Source: Paenibacillus lignilyticus (GTDB taxonomy: Bacteria; Bacillota; Bacilli; Paenibacillales; Paenibacillaceae). From it: a stretch of 64,000 nt of DNA. The stretch covers positions 1 through 64,000 of the forward strand of contig NZ_JAGKSP010000009.1 in assembly GCF_017942085.1 (NCBI RefSeq), written 5' to 3'. Both the position numbers and the translations under genes were made by a program. The notes beneath the pieces were generated by a model that made no database searches, was not told the origin of the DNA, and saw only the letters and a list, made by a program, of their open reading frames with translations. Each line of letters opens with the position of its first letter. Position 1 is the stretch's first letter. Below, one piece after another: positions 27,640 to 36,065 of this stretch.

Positions 27640-27676
27640 AATGGCTGCAACCTGGGAGCTCCAGGTTGCAGCCATT
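27640..27676 (-). terminator. hairpin after the SDR gene
   Basis: A perfect 16-bp stem (AATGGCTGCAACCTGG and complement) with a 5-base loop. On the minus strand it is followed by TTTGTATT, a moderate tail. It separates the SDR gene from the MFS gene. Confidence 0.7.
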
Positions 27677-27697
27677 AGAAAGCGGAACGCCAGCTAC

Positions 27698-28701
27698 CTA
27701 GAATGGGTACGTAACTCCAGTGAGTTGCTCGCTTAGACGCCACAGTTTTTTTGCTAGTTCGGGGTCGATCGCCCACGGTCGAACGCCGAAGCCCTGCTGA
27801 CTGTCGGCTGAAACAGCCTCCGCGATATCCACGTCCTCGCAATACACGCCCCCTTGCCAATCAACTGCTCGCTCGTTGCGCACCATACGCTCGTCGCCGC
27901 CCCTTGCTCTACCGTCTTGAAGGTATCGGCATTCGCGACGGAAGTGGGCTTCTCCCCCTGCTCATCGTTCAATTGTTTCGGACGGCCGACCTCATCATCA
28001 GTCAGATGACGGCTGAGATCGGTCATGATAAGTCCGGGATGAACGGAGAAAGCACGAATGTGTTGGGCCTTGCCCCGATGGTCGAGTTCGACAGCGAACA
28101 ATGCATTGGCGGATTTGGACTGGCCGTAAGCTTTCCATTTGTCGTATTCCCGATGGTGGAAGCTCGGATCATCGAAATCCACACCCCCGAGACGGTGACC
28201 CCGCGAGGACACCGAAACGACCCGCGCACCATTTGCCTTCCGCAAGGCCGGCCATAACCGGGCGGTCAGTTGAAAGTGGCCGAGATGATTCGTGGCAAAC
28301 TGAGATTCGTAGCCTCTCGCGTCGCGGTTAAGCGGAGCGGCCATAATGCCGGCGCTGTTAATGAGCATATCCAATTGACGCCCCGTATTAAGGAATCGCT
28401 CAGCCAAGCCATCGATCGATGAAGGATCCATGAGATCGAGCATCTCCAATTCCAATCGGGGTATCCCTGCCACCGCGGACCGCGCTTTATCCGGCGTGCG
28501 TGCCGGCACGATGACCGTTGCGCCCGCTTCCGCCAGAACACGCGAGGTCTCAAGACCAATGCCGGAATAACCGCCTGTCACAAGCGCGATTTTCCCCGTC
28601 AGGTCGAGGTTTCCCAGTGCTTCCCGAGCCGTTGTCTGCGATCCGAACCCTGATGGAATTGCCGATTGATTGGTTCTTCCGCTGCTTGAATCAGACTTCA
28701 T
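27698..28701 (-). pseudogene. SDR family oxidoreductase, frameshifted near its C-terminus
   Basis: The first frame carries a complete short-chain dehydrogenase core: ALVTGGYSGIGLETSRVLAE for cofactor binding, LINSAGIMA, VVSVSSRGHRLGG and the YGQSKSANALFAVE catalytic pair. After EQLIGKG the frame is lost at a run of five G near 27857. With six G the protein would continue GVYCEDVDIAEAV and then PWAIDPELAKKLWRLSEQL to 27698, the normal end for retinol-dehydrogenase-like SDRs. In the observed frame translation runs on to 27754. The core is intact, so the enzyme could still fold, and a homopolymer sequencing error is quite possible. Start 28701 follows GGGAGTGG. Confidence 0.7.
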
Positions 28702-28812
28702 TTGAAGACCACTCCCATTCATGAATTATCACTTTGAGTCGTTTCTCAGAATGTCCCATGCATGCTTGAGATATTCGCGCCCAGGGATACTCCTCGGCGC
28801 TTATCGTTACGG

Positions 28813-30246
28813 TTAGTGATGCAAGACATCGTGTCCGAGAATGGTTTTCGTCTCAACGTACGCTGCCAGGCCGTAAGCGCCGAATTCTCTGCCGATGCCG
28901 GACTGCTTGAATCCGCCGAATGGCGCTTTTGGCTCATCGTACAAGCCGTTGATCAGCACGCGACCCGAGACGATTTGCGAAGCAACGCGATTGGCGCTCT
29001 CGAGATTGGACGAACTCACGTAGGCAGAAAGACCATAAATCGTATCGTTGGCGAGTTCAATCGCTTCTTCTTCGGTTTTATAAGTCAAGATGGACAGAAC
29101 CGGTCCGAAAATCTCTTCTTTGGCGATCGTCATATCCATCGTGACGTTGGCGAACACAGTTGGTTTTACATAGTAGCCATTTTCCAAGCCTTCGGGATGT
29201 CCTTCTCCCCCTACAATCAATTCGGCGCCTTCTTCCGAGCCGAGTTTAATGTACCGTTGAACCGTCTCATACTGCTTCTGGTTAACCATTGGACCGATAT
29301 AGGTACCATTCTCCCATGGGTTGCCGACTTTGATGCCTTCAACGGTTTTGACTACCAGTTGTTTTACTTCTTCCAATCGTTGCTCCGGAACGATCAAGCG
29401 GGAACCTACATGGCATGCTTGTCCGCTGTTGCTGAATGCGGTCATGACGGACAACGGAATGGCTTTGTTGAAATCGGCGTCGTCAAGGATGACGTTAGGC
29501 GATTTTCCTCCAAGTTCCAATACCATGCGTTTCATCGTAGCCGCGCCGTCTCTGGCAATGATTCTTCCCACTTGCGTGGATCCCGTGAAAGAAATCATCG
29601 CAATGTCTGGATTACGCGTTAATTCCGCACCGACCACATCCCCTCTGCCGTTAACGAAGTTGATTACGCCGGCCGGAATACCTGCTTCATGGAAGCATTC
29701 CGCGATGATTTGCGTTTGGATCGCGCTGATTTCACTCGGTTTGATGACGACCGTGCATCCTGCTGCGATGGCAGGAGCCAGCTTTGTGGAAATATGCGTA
29801 TAGTTCGCGTTCCATGGCGTGATGAGGCCAATAACACCTAGTGGCTCAAGGACGACCTTCGCTTTGCCGATTTGTTTCTCGAATTGAAATTCTTTCATGA
29901 CATCCATGTTATGAAGGAAGTTTTTAGCGGCATACTGCGTACGACCGGCTGTAGCTGCTGCAGGAGCGCCGTATTCATCAACGGCTACCTGATTTAGTAA
30001 ATCAAACTTCTCCATCATGACATCGTGCAGCCGTTGCAGCATCTGGCTGCGTTCTTCGATCGTCGTATTCTTAAATGTCTTGAACGCTTCTTTCGCCGCT
30101 GCGATTGCAGCTTGGGTATCCCTCTCATCGCCCAACGTGACGCGGCCAATAACTTCTCTCGTTGCCGGATTGATGAGTTCTTGTACTTCGGTACCGTTTG
30201 TTTTTACGAATTTGCCGTTCATATAAATTTCATCAATGATTCTCAT
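28813..30246 (-). CDS. aldehyde dehydrogenase family protein
   Basis: 477 residues. It oxidises aldehydes to acids with NAD(P)+. The catalytic Cys is in SGQACHVGSR, the general-base Glu in MVLELGGKSPN, and the oxyanion Asn in TPWNANYTHI; FTGSTQVGR is the cofactor loop. The C-terminal PKAPFGGFKQSGIGREFG is complete. Two promoters with MerR-type inverted repeats lie upstream, and an NmlR/AdhR-like regulator gene beyond them. The closest parallel is the AdhR-controlled aldehyde-detoxification genes of Bacillus, so a role in reactive aldehyde removal is a fair inference. Confidence 0.92.
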   Translation of the reverse strand: MRIIDEIYMNGKFVKTNGTEVQELINPATREVIGRVTLGDERDTQAAIAAAKEAFKTFKNTTIEERSQMLQRLHDVMMEKFDLLNQVAVDEYGAPAAATAGRTQYAAKNFLHNMDVMKEFQFEKQIGKAKVVLEPLGVIGLITPWNANYTHISTKLAPAIAAGCTVVIKPSEISAIQTQIIAECFHEAGIPAGVINFVNGRGDVVGAELTRNPDIAMISFTGSTQVGRIIARDGAATMKRMVLELGGKSPNVILDDADFNKAIPLSVMTAFSNSGQACHVGSRLIVPEQRLEEVKQLVVKTVEGIKVGNPWENGTYIGPMVNQKQYETVQRYIKLGSEEGAELIVGGEGHPEGLENGYYVKPTVFANVTMDMTIAKEEIFGPVLSILTYKTEEEAIELANDTIYGLSAYVSSSNLESANRVASQIVSGRVLINGLYDEPKAPFGGFKQSGIGREFGAYGLAAYVETKTILGHDVLHH

Positions 30247-30299
30247 TGGTATAGGTCTCCCTTGTTGTTTTTTGTGTGAAGCGAACAGGATGCTTTATA

Positions 30300-30330
30300 A
30301 CCTTAAACCTTAAAGTAAACTTTAAGGCAA
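30300..30330 (-). promoter_or_regulatory. MerR-type promoter 1, aldehyde dehydrogenase gene
   Basis: A perfect-type inverted repeat CCTTAAAG-N4-CTTTAAGG (30308-30327) sits between TTGCCT (30330-30325) and TAAGGT (30305-30300), with a long 19-bp spacer. Over-long spacers spanned by a dyad are the mark of promoters activated by MerR-family proteins. The start codon is 54 bases further on. Confidence 0.72.
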
Positions 30331-30480
30331 GAGTTTTTTTGTCTTAAATCGATTTGCGCTTCCTTGCATACTATTCCTCGCCCGATCCGTATACCGAATT
30401 TACTTTGGGTATTGGAATTACGTGATCGCCTCCTCCTCCTTGCCTGGTAACCACATCAAGCCCATCTGGTTACGAGAATT

Positions 30481-30511
30481 ACTTTAAGCCTTAAAGCGAA
30501 CTTTAAGGCAA
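30481..30511 (-). promoter_or_regulatory. MerR-type promoter 2, twin of promoter 1
   Basis: The dyad CCTTAAAG-N4-CTTTAAGG recurs at 30489-30508, again with TTGCCT overlapping its upstream arm and a TAAAGT hexamer 19 bp downstream. It points the same way as promoter 1. The 150 bases between the two hold no recognisable gene, so a gene may have been lost between them. Confidence 0.68.
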
Positions 30512-30755
30512 GCGTTTTGTTATTCGGATTTTCGACGTGGTCTCTTTTGAACTTTAAGGAGTAGGTGAAACGGAGATGTCCGGGAAAGGAGGTGTTGCTT
30601 GCGGCCATTCGATTAAAGACGCCGCGGAACGGTAAAGCAATTCTGGAAAATCAGAAGTTAGAGCTACAGAAGCTCCGGTAAGATGGACTCCATTCGCCAT
30701 TTCCAGCGAAGTGTTTGTCGCTATTTTATCTTTTCGGAATATTACTCGCGGATAG

Positions 30756-30863
30756 GATCGCATCTATGCGTTAGAGGATTGGTATCCCCCGCTCAAACAA
30801 GCCATGGAGGGAATCACCGTGGAACAAGCCCGCTGGCGTCCCGAAGGCGTAGCGGTTTCGTAA
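30756..30863 (+). pseudogene. DinB-like N-terminal fragment
   Basis: A short frame without a start codon reads YALEDWYPPLKQAMEGIT and then QARWRPEG, the typical beginning of DinB/YfiT-type four-helix metalloproteins in Firmicutes. A stop follows where N-x-x-W would be expected. The rest of 30512-30916 holds nothing I recognise. Confidence 0.4.
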
Positions 30864-30916
30864 GGTCAAGGTTCTATGGAGCTTGAGCAGAGGTCCAATT
30901 TAGTAAGTCATTTAGG

Positions 30917-31315
30917 TCATGGGGACATGACGAATTCCGAGGTTTTCGGAATCTCGCCTTTTTGAATCGATTCGTATTTGGATAACTTGTAATTTACAGC
31001 TTCAAAAGCACGGTCTAATTCATCTTGCTGCTTTTTCAACACCATTTTATGCTCTTCGAGGATAGCTTTTCTTTCCTGAATCGTGGATTCTCCTTGAAGC
31101 GCCAAATCTACAATATGCTTTAGCTTTGCTACAGGCATCCCCGTCACACGAAAGCAAGTCATTAAGTTTATCCACTCAAGATCCTTCACTTCGAAAATCC
31201 GGTTCCCATGAACATCTCTTTGGATAAAAGGCAAAAGACCTTCTTTATCATAATACCGGATCGTGTGTGCAGGAATGCCCAGCTTGTCCGAAGCATCTTT
31301 AATAGAAAAACTCAT
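30917..31315 (-). CDS. MerR family regulator, NmlR/AdhR-like
   Basis: About 132 residues starting MSFSIKDASDKLGI, with ATG 31315 behind GGAAG. The winged helix shows HTIRYYDKEGLLPFIQRD and FEVKDLEWINLMTCFRVTG, followed by a long dimerisation helix (ERKAILEEHKMVLKKQQDEL). The only cysteine is at position 54. A single Cys at 52-54 defines the NmlR/AdhR subgroup, which senses formaldehyde, methylglyoxal and other electrophiles through that thiol. The two promoters with matching dyads upstream of the aldehyde dehydrogenase gene are the likely targets. The sequence to 31348 is open but adds an unlikely N-terminus. Confidence 0.87.
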   Translation of the reverse strand: MSFSIKDASDKLGIPAHTIRYYDKEGLLPFIQRDVHGNRIFEVKDLEWINLMTCFRVTGMPVAKLKHIVDLALQGESTIQERKAILEEHKMVLKKQQDELDRAFEAVNYKLSKYESIQKGEIPKTSEFVMSP

Positions 31316-31403
31316 ATCGATTCTTCCTTTCACATTCAACTTGGCCATGTTCGGTATTATCGCTTACTTGACCAGCAAACTTACCCATTTCGAAAATAAC
31401 AAA

Positions 31404-31478
31404 CGATAATGTACGCGGATCCAAGTTGGTCGTTTCATATGAAGACGCAAGCCCTCTTTGTTCAGACTCGAGCCACAG
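31404..31478 (-). pseudogene. pirin fragment
   Basis: 25 codons in one frame read LWLESEQRGLASSYETTNLD and then PRTLS. The intact pirin at 41362 has LWFDPEQRGLEPSYETTSFD at the matching place, so the fragment is clearly pirin-derived. It is joined directly to a piece of a betaine/choline transporter binding protein. Confidence 0.65.
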
Positions 31479-31713
31479 CTGAGGTAATGTGTTTGTTGCC
31501 TCCGATTAGCGCGCTGTGAGTGACTGCCGAGCCTCCCAGATATGGTTTGCGAACGACCTTCAGATCAGGCTTCTCTTCAATCAGTGAAGACATCAAGTGG
31601 ACAAGGATATCCTGTTCCGTGAACGCTTTTTCACCCACGACTATGGTACTACAGGCGTTCCCGGACTGCCCGAAACGCATCATTAATCCTGCTGCCAATG
31701 CCAAGATCAGCAA
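31479..31713 (-). pseudogene. N-terminal fragment of an OpuAC/OpuBC-type binding protein
   Basis: The frame reads a hydrophobic start and then VVGEKAFTEQDILVHLMSSL and KPYLGGSAVTHSALIGG. This is the first part of the substrate-binding protein of a quaternary-amine ABC transporter (OpuB/OpuC type). It stops making sense after about 73 residues, where it joins the pirin fragment. Open frame 31462-31713. Confidence 0.75.
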
Positions 31714-31976
31714 CGATCCGAGCGAGATTCCACACCTCTGATCAGTTTCGGATTCCGCGAATTTTTTCGGAGTCCGCGTGGTGTTATCGCCCTCTCCATC
31801 CGTCCTAACAAGTAATCGAACAACAGTGCTATTAAAGCTACCGGAATCGTGCCCACCAAGATTAGATCCGTATTAACTGTGGAAATGCCGCGAAAAATCA
31901 AGTCTCCGAGTCCCCTGCTCCAATAAGCGAAGCGAGTCCCGATGTCCATCTCCGAAAAGTGCAATAATACCTTCAC
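31707..31976 (-). pseudogene. C-terminal fragment of an OpuB/OpuC-type permease
   Basis: Only the last part of the permease is left: GLGDLIFRGISTVNTDLILV and then GTIPVALIALLFDYLLGRME. It overlaps the binding-protein fragment by seven bases, as expected in a real opu operon. Both genes are truncated at their outer ends, so the operon was cut on both sides. Confidence 0.75.
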
Positions 31977-32400
31977 TATCTTTTGGAGTAGTTTACCATG
32001 CGCCCCATTGAATTATTCGGCCCATTAGCGTAGCTCCAGAGGTGCATCAGTATGTGCATTAGCCAATTCACTCATCCGAACAACAGCTGCATGTCGGCAA
32101 TAATACCCGATACCACCATATCCTTTTCGACTTTAATTCCGCATTCGCATTCACGTAATTCATCGGCGGCGCGGAAGCGTCGAGGTATTGGACCTTCGAA
32201 TCGTGAATCCTTATAGACACGAATTAGTCGCGTTGCTTGTAAATCACGCGCCTTTAGCTAAGCATTAGCCCAATAAATAGAGATATCTTCTCCTTCAATC
32301 TGCAAAATATGACCACGCTCTCTACTTCACATCGCATTTCGAAAGGGAATATTCGCTGCCGTACCCGTTAGCCGAATCTATGAGCTATCCGTGTGAAGAA
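31977..32400. other. 424-base stretch without a recognised gene
   Basis: Short frames occur on the minus strand (one ends VEKDMVVSGIIADMQLLFG) but none has a start, a ribosome-binding site or a family match. It is probably decayed sequence like the fragments beside it. Confidence 0.4.
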
Positions 32401-33870
32401 TTATCCTCCCCAGCCTCCCCAAAAATTTTCGCCGTTTGTGTAGGCAGCCGGATTCCGTTTGATGTCTTGCATTAAAGTATCCCCTTTAATCTGCCATTCC
32501 CGGAGTGCGTCCTTCACCGACTTTTTCCCATTGACAACATCCTGGAACAGCGGCGGACCTAGCTTAAACACCGGCGACAGGTTTGGGGTCTCCCAATAAA
32601 GCTCTTCCCACTCTTCCGACGGAAGGACAGGCTTTAGCGCATAGAAGGCGCCTAGGTTGTAACTCATGCCCTCTTTCGGCTGCAGAATCGACTGACGAAC
32701 CGGAAGATTACCGCTGCTTCGCGATTTCAACTTCCCCATGCGCTGGCTATTGTTATACGTAATGAAATCCCAAGCGACTTTTTTGTGTTGCGCTTTAGCG
32801 CCGATCGCCATCAAATTGGTTAATGCGATGCTACCTCCGATCCCCGGTGCCTCGGCAAAGGATGGAAGCGACACTACATCCCAATCGAGCGACTGGATCT
32901 TGGGATTGTCAGAATAGGTACGAGCAGCGGAAAGCGTGTTGATATAGACATTGCCTCCGATCAACATAGCAAGACGTCCATTTAGGAATAGATCGCTATT
33001 CGCATTCCCGCTATTCAAGTCGGAATGCGAAGGTACAATCTTATCAAGATAGAGCGTGGCAATATCGGTCCATGAACGGTTCCAATGCGGTGTATCAATA
33101 GTCATTTTCCAAGCTTTTTTATCGAATAGCTTCAATTGAAGCGGAGCGGAATATGTCAGGATATCATTAATGCCATCGCTTCCCCACCGATTAAAAGAAA
33201 AACCGAACTTACGAGTCTTGCCCTCACCCATGGCGACTTTCTTCGCGAGCTGAAGAACATCCGGCCAAAGCATACTGTCGGTTGGAGGAGAGACGCCTGC
33301 GTCGGTGAATAGCTGCTTATTATAGTATAGTGCTGCGCCTCCGAACGTCGACGTCAAGGCGTAGATGGAATGATCGTCCGCATCTCTAAGACCGTTAATA
33401 ACGTTAGGTAGGAAGTCCTCCAGATCGAATTTGTTTGCCTTTATTAAGGGATCCAGTGGAGTAAGCAGATTATCCCGCGACAACCGGTGCAGAAAAGCAG
33501 AATTCTGTAAAATCAGCACGTCGACAGGATTGTTGCCGATCAACATCTGCATTAACGCCTCGTAATACTTGGGGCGCTCGAGATTGCCGGCGAGCTCTTC
33601 ATTGCGCTGATCATCCATGTCGATGGCCGCGGTCAGCTCGATATCGACGTTTGGATGAGTTAATTCGTAATCATCCGTCAATTCCTGCCGTATGCCAGAT
33701 TCATTGCCATCACTAGCATACAGGACGCCAATACGCAGTACTTGGCGTTCTTCTTCAACGTCACCTCCACCTGAACATGCGGCAAGTAAGCACGTAACGA
33801 TGGTTAATGTTACTCCGAGCGTAACGCAACGATAACCTACGAAATTTTGTTTCGTTCTATTCTTAAGCAT
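32401..33870 (-). CDS. extracellular solute-binding lipoprotein, family 1
   Basis: 489 residues. The signal peptide ends in a lipobox (CLLAAC), so the protein is anchored outside the membrane. The binding fold follows: IRIGVLYASDG-type first strand, ALYYNKQLFTDAGVSPPTD and the hinge regions typical of family 1 sugar-binding proteins. The end is an unusual NFWGGWGG. No permease or ATPase lies next to it, so it either feeds a transporter elsewhere or acts as a sensor. The promoter upstream carries one of the GTAA-N6-TTAC sites, tying it to the Crp/Fnr genes. GGAGGTGG precedes the ATG. Confidence 0.87.
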   Translation of the reverse strand: MLKNRTKQNFVGYRCVTLGVTLTIVTCLLAACSGGGDVEEERQVLRIGVLYASDGNESGIRQELTDDYELTHPNVDIELTAAIDMDDQRNEELAGNLERPKYYEALMQMLIGNNPVDVLILQNSAFLHRLSRDNLLTPLDPLIKANKFDLEDFLPNVINGLRDADDHSIYALTSTFGGAALYYNKQLFTDAGVSPPTDSMLWPDVLQLAKKVAMGEGKTRKFGFSFNRWGSDGINDILTYSAPLQLKLFDKKAWKMTIDTPHWNRSWTDIATLYLDKIVPSHSDLNSGNANSDLFLNGRLAMLIGGNVYINTLSAARTYSDNPKIQSLDWDVVSLPSFAEAPGIGGSIALTNLMAIGAKAQHKKVAWDFITYNNSQRMGKLKSRSSGNLPVRQSILQPKEGMSYNLGAFYALKPVLPSEEWEELYWETPNLSPVFKLGPPLFQDVVNGKKSVKDALREWQIKGDTLMQDIKRNPAAYTNGENFWGGWGG

Positions 33871-34031
33871 TATAGTTGGTTTCCACCTCCGGTAATTAAG
33901 GAGAGAACAGCCGTCTCGAGGCCCGCGGCTATCCCCCTTGATTCTCTTCTCAGCTAAGCGTTTCCCTTGGCATTAATTGCTGGGCTGACGCTTAATACAT
34001 CATCTTAGGCCTTAAATGGACAATAACTTTA

Positions 34032-34074
34032 ATAATAGATCTTTCTAAGCAATCGTTCAGTAAAGTAAATTACA
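34032..34074 (-). promoter_or_regulatory. Crp/Fnr-type site and promoter of the orphan binding lipoprotein
   Basis: AGTAAAGTAAATTACA at 34059-34074 is a GTAA-N6-TTAC palindrome. On the minus strand TATTAT (34037-34032) begins 29.5 bp from its centre, as in the other sites of this set. The leader to the gene is about 155 bases. Confidence 0.68.
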
Positions 34075-34160
34075 ATAGATTCGTAAGAATCAATTAAAGT
34101 GAAATCGCAATCGCATCATCCTCGAAATTACGATCAAAGCCGGATTTAATTGCAACGAAA

Positions 34161-34188
34161 AAACGGATTGGCTGTACGCCATCCGTTT
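34161..34188 (-). terminator. terminator of the alpha/beta hydrolase gene
   Basis: AAACGGAT and ATCCGTTT, extended by GG/CC, form a hairpin 27 bases after the gene, followed on the minus strand by TTTTTTCG. Confidence 0.75.
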
Positions 34189-34215
34189 CATTTCTTCCAT
34201 TCATATGCTGCATCA

Positions 34216-35085
34216 CTAAAATCCGTAAACCCGACAAAAAAAGGATTTGATTAATCTAGAAACCGTGTAGCTCTCTTCTTCGAGGACAAAGTGCCCCCCA
34301 CATAACAGTACAAGTTCGACACAGGCTAGTTCCCGTTCTAGCGCGTATGCCCCTGCCAGTGTGAAAATAAAATCGTTTTTGCCCCAGGCAATTAAGGTCG
34401 GGGGTTGATAGGTCCGCAAATACTGCTGCCATTTCGGATATTGTTCCACGTTAGTCCGGTAATCGTAGCCTAGCGCCAACTGTATGGCGGCGTTACCCGG
34501 CCGATCTAGGAAAAACTGGTCCATTGTATACCCATCCGAACTGATAAGAAAAGGATTGCAAACGCCAAAAGTATATTGCTTCTTGGTGAACTCAAAATCG
34601 ACAAGCGCAGCAAACGCTTTCTGGTTCTCAGGACTCGGATCTGCCCAAAGCGCTTTGAACAAATCAAATGGTTGTCCAAGCCCTATAGCATGTGCAACTG
34701 CGTTCTGAATTACGAAACCTAATACTCGCTCCGGATGACGGATGGCGAGCCTGAAACCAACAGGGCCACCGTAATCATGACAATACAAAATATAGCGAGG
34801 AATGCAAAGTCGATTAATTAATTGTTCAATAACCAATGAAAGATGTTCGAACGTATACGAGAACTCCTCCACTGAAGGCATACTACTGTTCCCGTATCCG
34901 GGATAGTCTGGTGCAATGACATAATAGCGATCGGCCAAGAGCGGTATCAAATCCCGAAACATGTGGGAAGAGCTAGGAAATCCATGAAGAAGAATAATTG
35001 CCGGATTCCGTGGATTCCCTGCTTCGCGAAAGAAAACTTCTAGTCCTTCGATGTTCATTTTCTTATACAGCACTGCCAAGGACAT
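34216..35085 (-). CDS. alpha/beta hydrolase, haloalkane-dehalogenase-like
   Basis: 289 residues. The oxyanion motif is LLHGFPSSSHMFRDL. The nucleophile elbow reads YCHDYGGPVGF, with Asp in the nucleophile place as in haloalkane dehalogenases and epoxide hydrolases, where most esterases have Ser. The acid is in AWGKNDFIF and the His in CGGHFVLEEE. Related proteins act on haloalkanes, epoxides or unknown esters. The gene is monocistronic, with a terminator behind it, and starts at 35085 after a short AG-rich stretch. Confidence 0.87.
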   Translation of the reverse strand: MSLAVLYKKMNIEGLEVFFREAGNPRNPAIILLHGFPSSSHMFRDLIPLLADRYYVIAPDYPGYGNSSMPSVEEFSYTFEHLSLVIEQLINRLCIPRYILYCHDYGGPVGFRLAIRHPERVLGFVIQNAVAHAIGLGQPFDLFKALWADPSPENQKAFAALVDFEFTKKQYTFGVCNPFLISSDGYTMDQFFLDRPGNAAIQLALGYDYRTNVEQYPKWQQYLRTYQPPTLIAWGKNDFIFTLAGAYALERELACVELVLLCGGHFVLEEESYTVSRLIKSFFCRVYGF

Positions 35086-35206
35086 CTATAGTTCTCCCCT
35101 CTCTGCAAGGTTCAACCGTCTTACTATGATTATGAATAGGTAACCTATTTAAGACCTGAAGGATACATGTTGCAACCAAAAGGACAAAGAGACAAAAATA
35201 TTAATT

Positions 35207-35629
35207 TTGTCCGCAAGGGCTGCGATAGAAGAACGAGTGAAGGGGTTGGACTTAGGGGCAAACGATTATTTGACGAAACCGTTTGATTTTTAGGCAAGAA
35301 TACGGACATTGTCACGTATCTCATATATACAACAAGGAAATGAACTTACTTGTGGCGGCCTTCGCTTAAATATGTCTACGAAGATGGTTTCATTTCATGA
35401 GAATAGCCTTACTCTTACCAAAAAGGTGTTTGCTATTTTGGAATACTTGATGCTTCAAAAAGAACAAGTTATCAGTGCGGCGAGGTTAATCAATCACACG
35501 AGTGACAGCGATGCTGATGTATTTCCTGACACTTTAAAGTACCACATTCATGCGATAAAAAAGAAATTGGCAGAAGCTAAATGCGATAAAGAACTTCCTA
35601 TAATGCCTATTCGCAATTCTCATACTTAA
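35207..35629 (+). pseudogene. OmpR-family response regulator, truncated with an in-frame stop
   Basis: One frame reads LSARAAIEERVKGLDLGAND and then YLTKPFDF, the end of a receiver domain. A TAG at 35291 interrupts it, and it continues in the same frame as ARIRTLSRISYIQQGNELTC and a winged-helix domain (LTLTKKVFAILEYLMLQKEQ). The phosphorylated-Asp part of the receiver is missing, and so is the closing VRGxGY wing of the DNA-binding domain. The remnant is unlikely to function. Confidence 0.75.
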
Positions 35630-35634
35630 CGGCT

Positions 35635-36039
35635 GCCGGTCCGATTTCCGCACATCTTTCCATAATGGAAAGTGATACGCTAACCGCTAGCGAATCCATT
35701 CCCAAAGCGGAATTATCCGCAAGCGCAGTTACTGAGGCAAAAAAGAAATTTGATACTGCCAATATGATTATCCTAGCAATTGTTTCGGTGCTTGGTATGG
35801 GTTTGGTTTATCTCTTTGCAGGCAGGTCGCTGCGCCCCATACATAATTTGAGCCATATGATTTCCGCCATAACCGACGATGATCTACGGAAGCGCATTCC
35901 TTATGAAAATAGAAACGATGAGGTAGGCCAGCTGGGTCAATCTTTTAATATCATGCTTGACCGGTTAGAAAAATCCTTTTCACAACAAAAACGATTTTTT
36001 GCTAATGCTGCCCATGAGCTTAAAACTCCCTTTATTTGA
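35635..36039 (+). pseudogene. sensor histidine kinase fragment (HAMP and start of HisKA)
   Basis: The frame holds a stretch outside the membrane, one membrane helix (MIILAIVSVLGMGLVYLFAG), a HAMP domain (SLRPIHNLSHMISAIT) and the beginning of the H-box, KRFFANAAHELKTP, with the phospho-accepting His. It then stops. The ATPase domain and the N-terminus are absent. It followed the response regulator in the ancestral operon. Confidence 0.78.
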
Positions 36040-36065
36040 GCAGGGTTCCACCTTTACTATAACAA

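Noticed and set aside
30554..30763. A 69-codon minus-strand frame between the MerR-type promoters and the regulator gene
   Set aside because: The end looks protein-like but no start signal or family match could be seen, and it overlaps a DinB-like fragment on the other strand.
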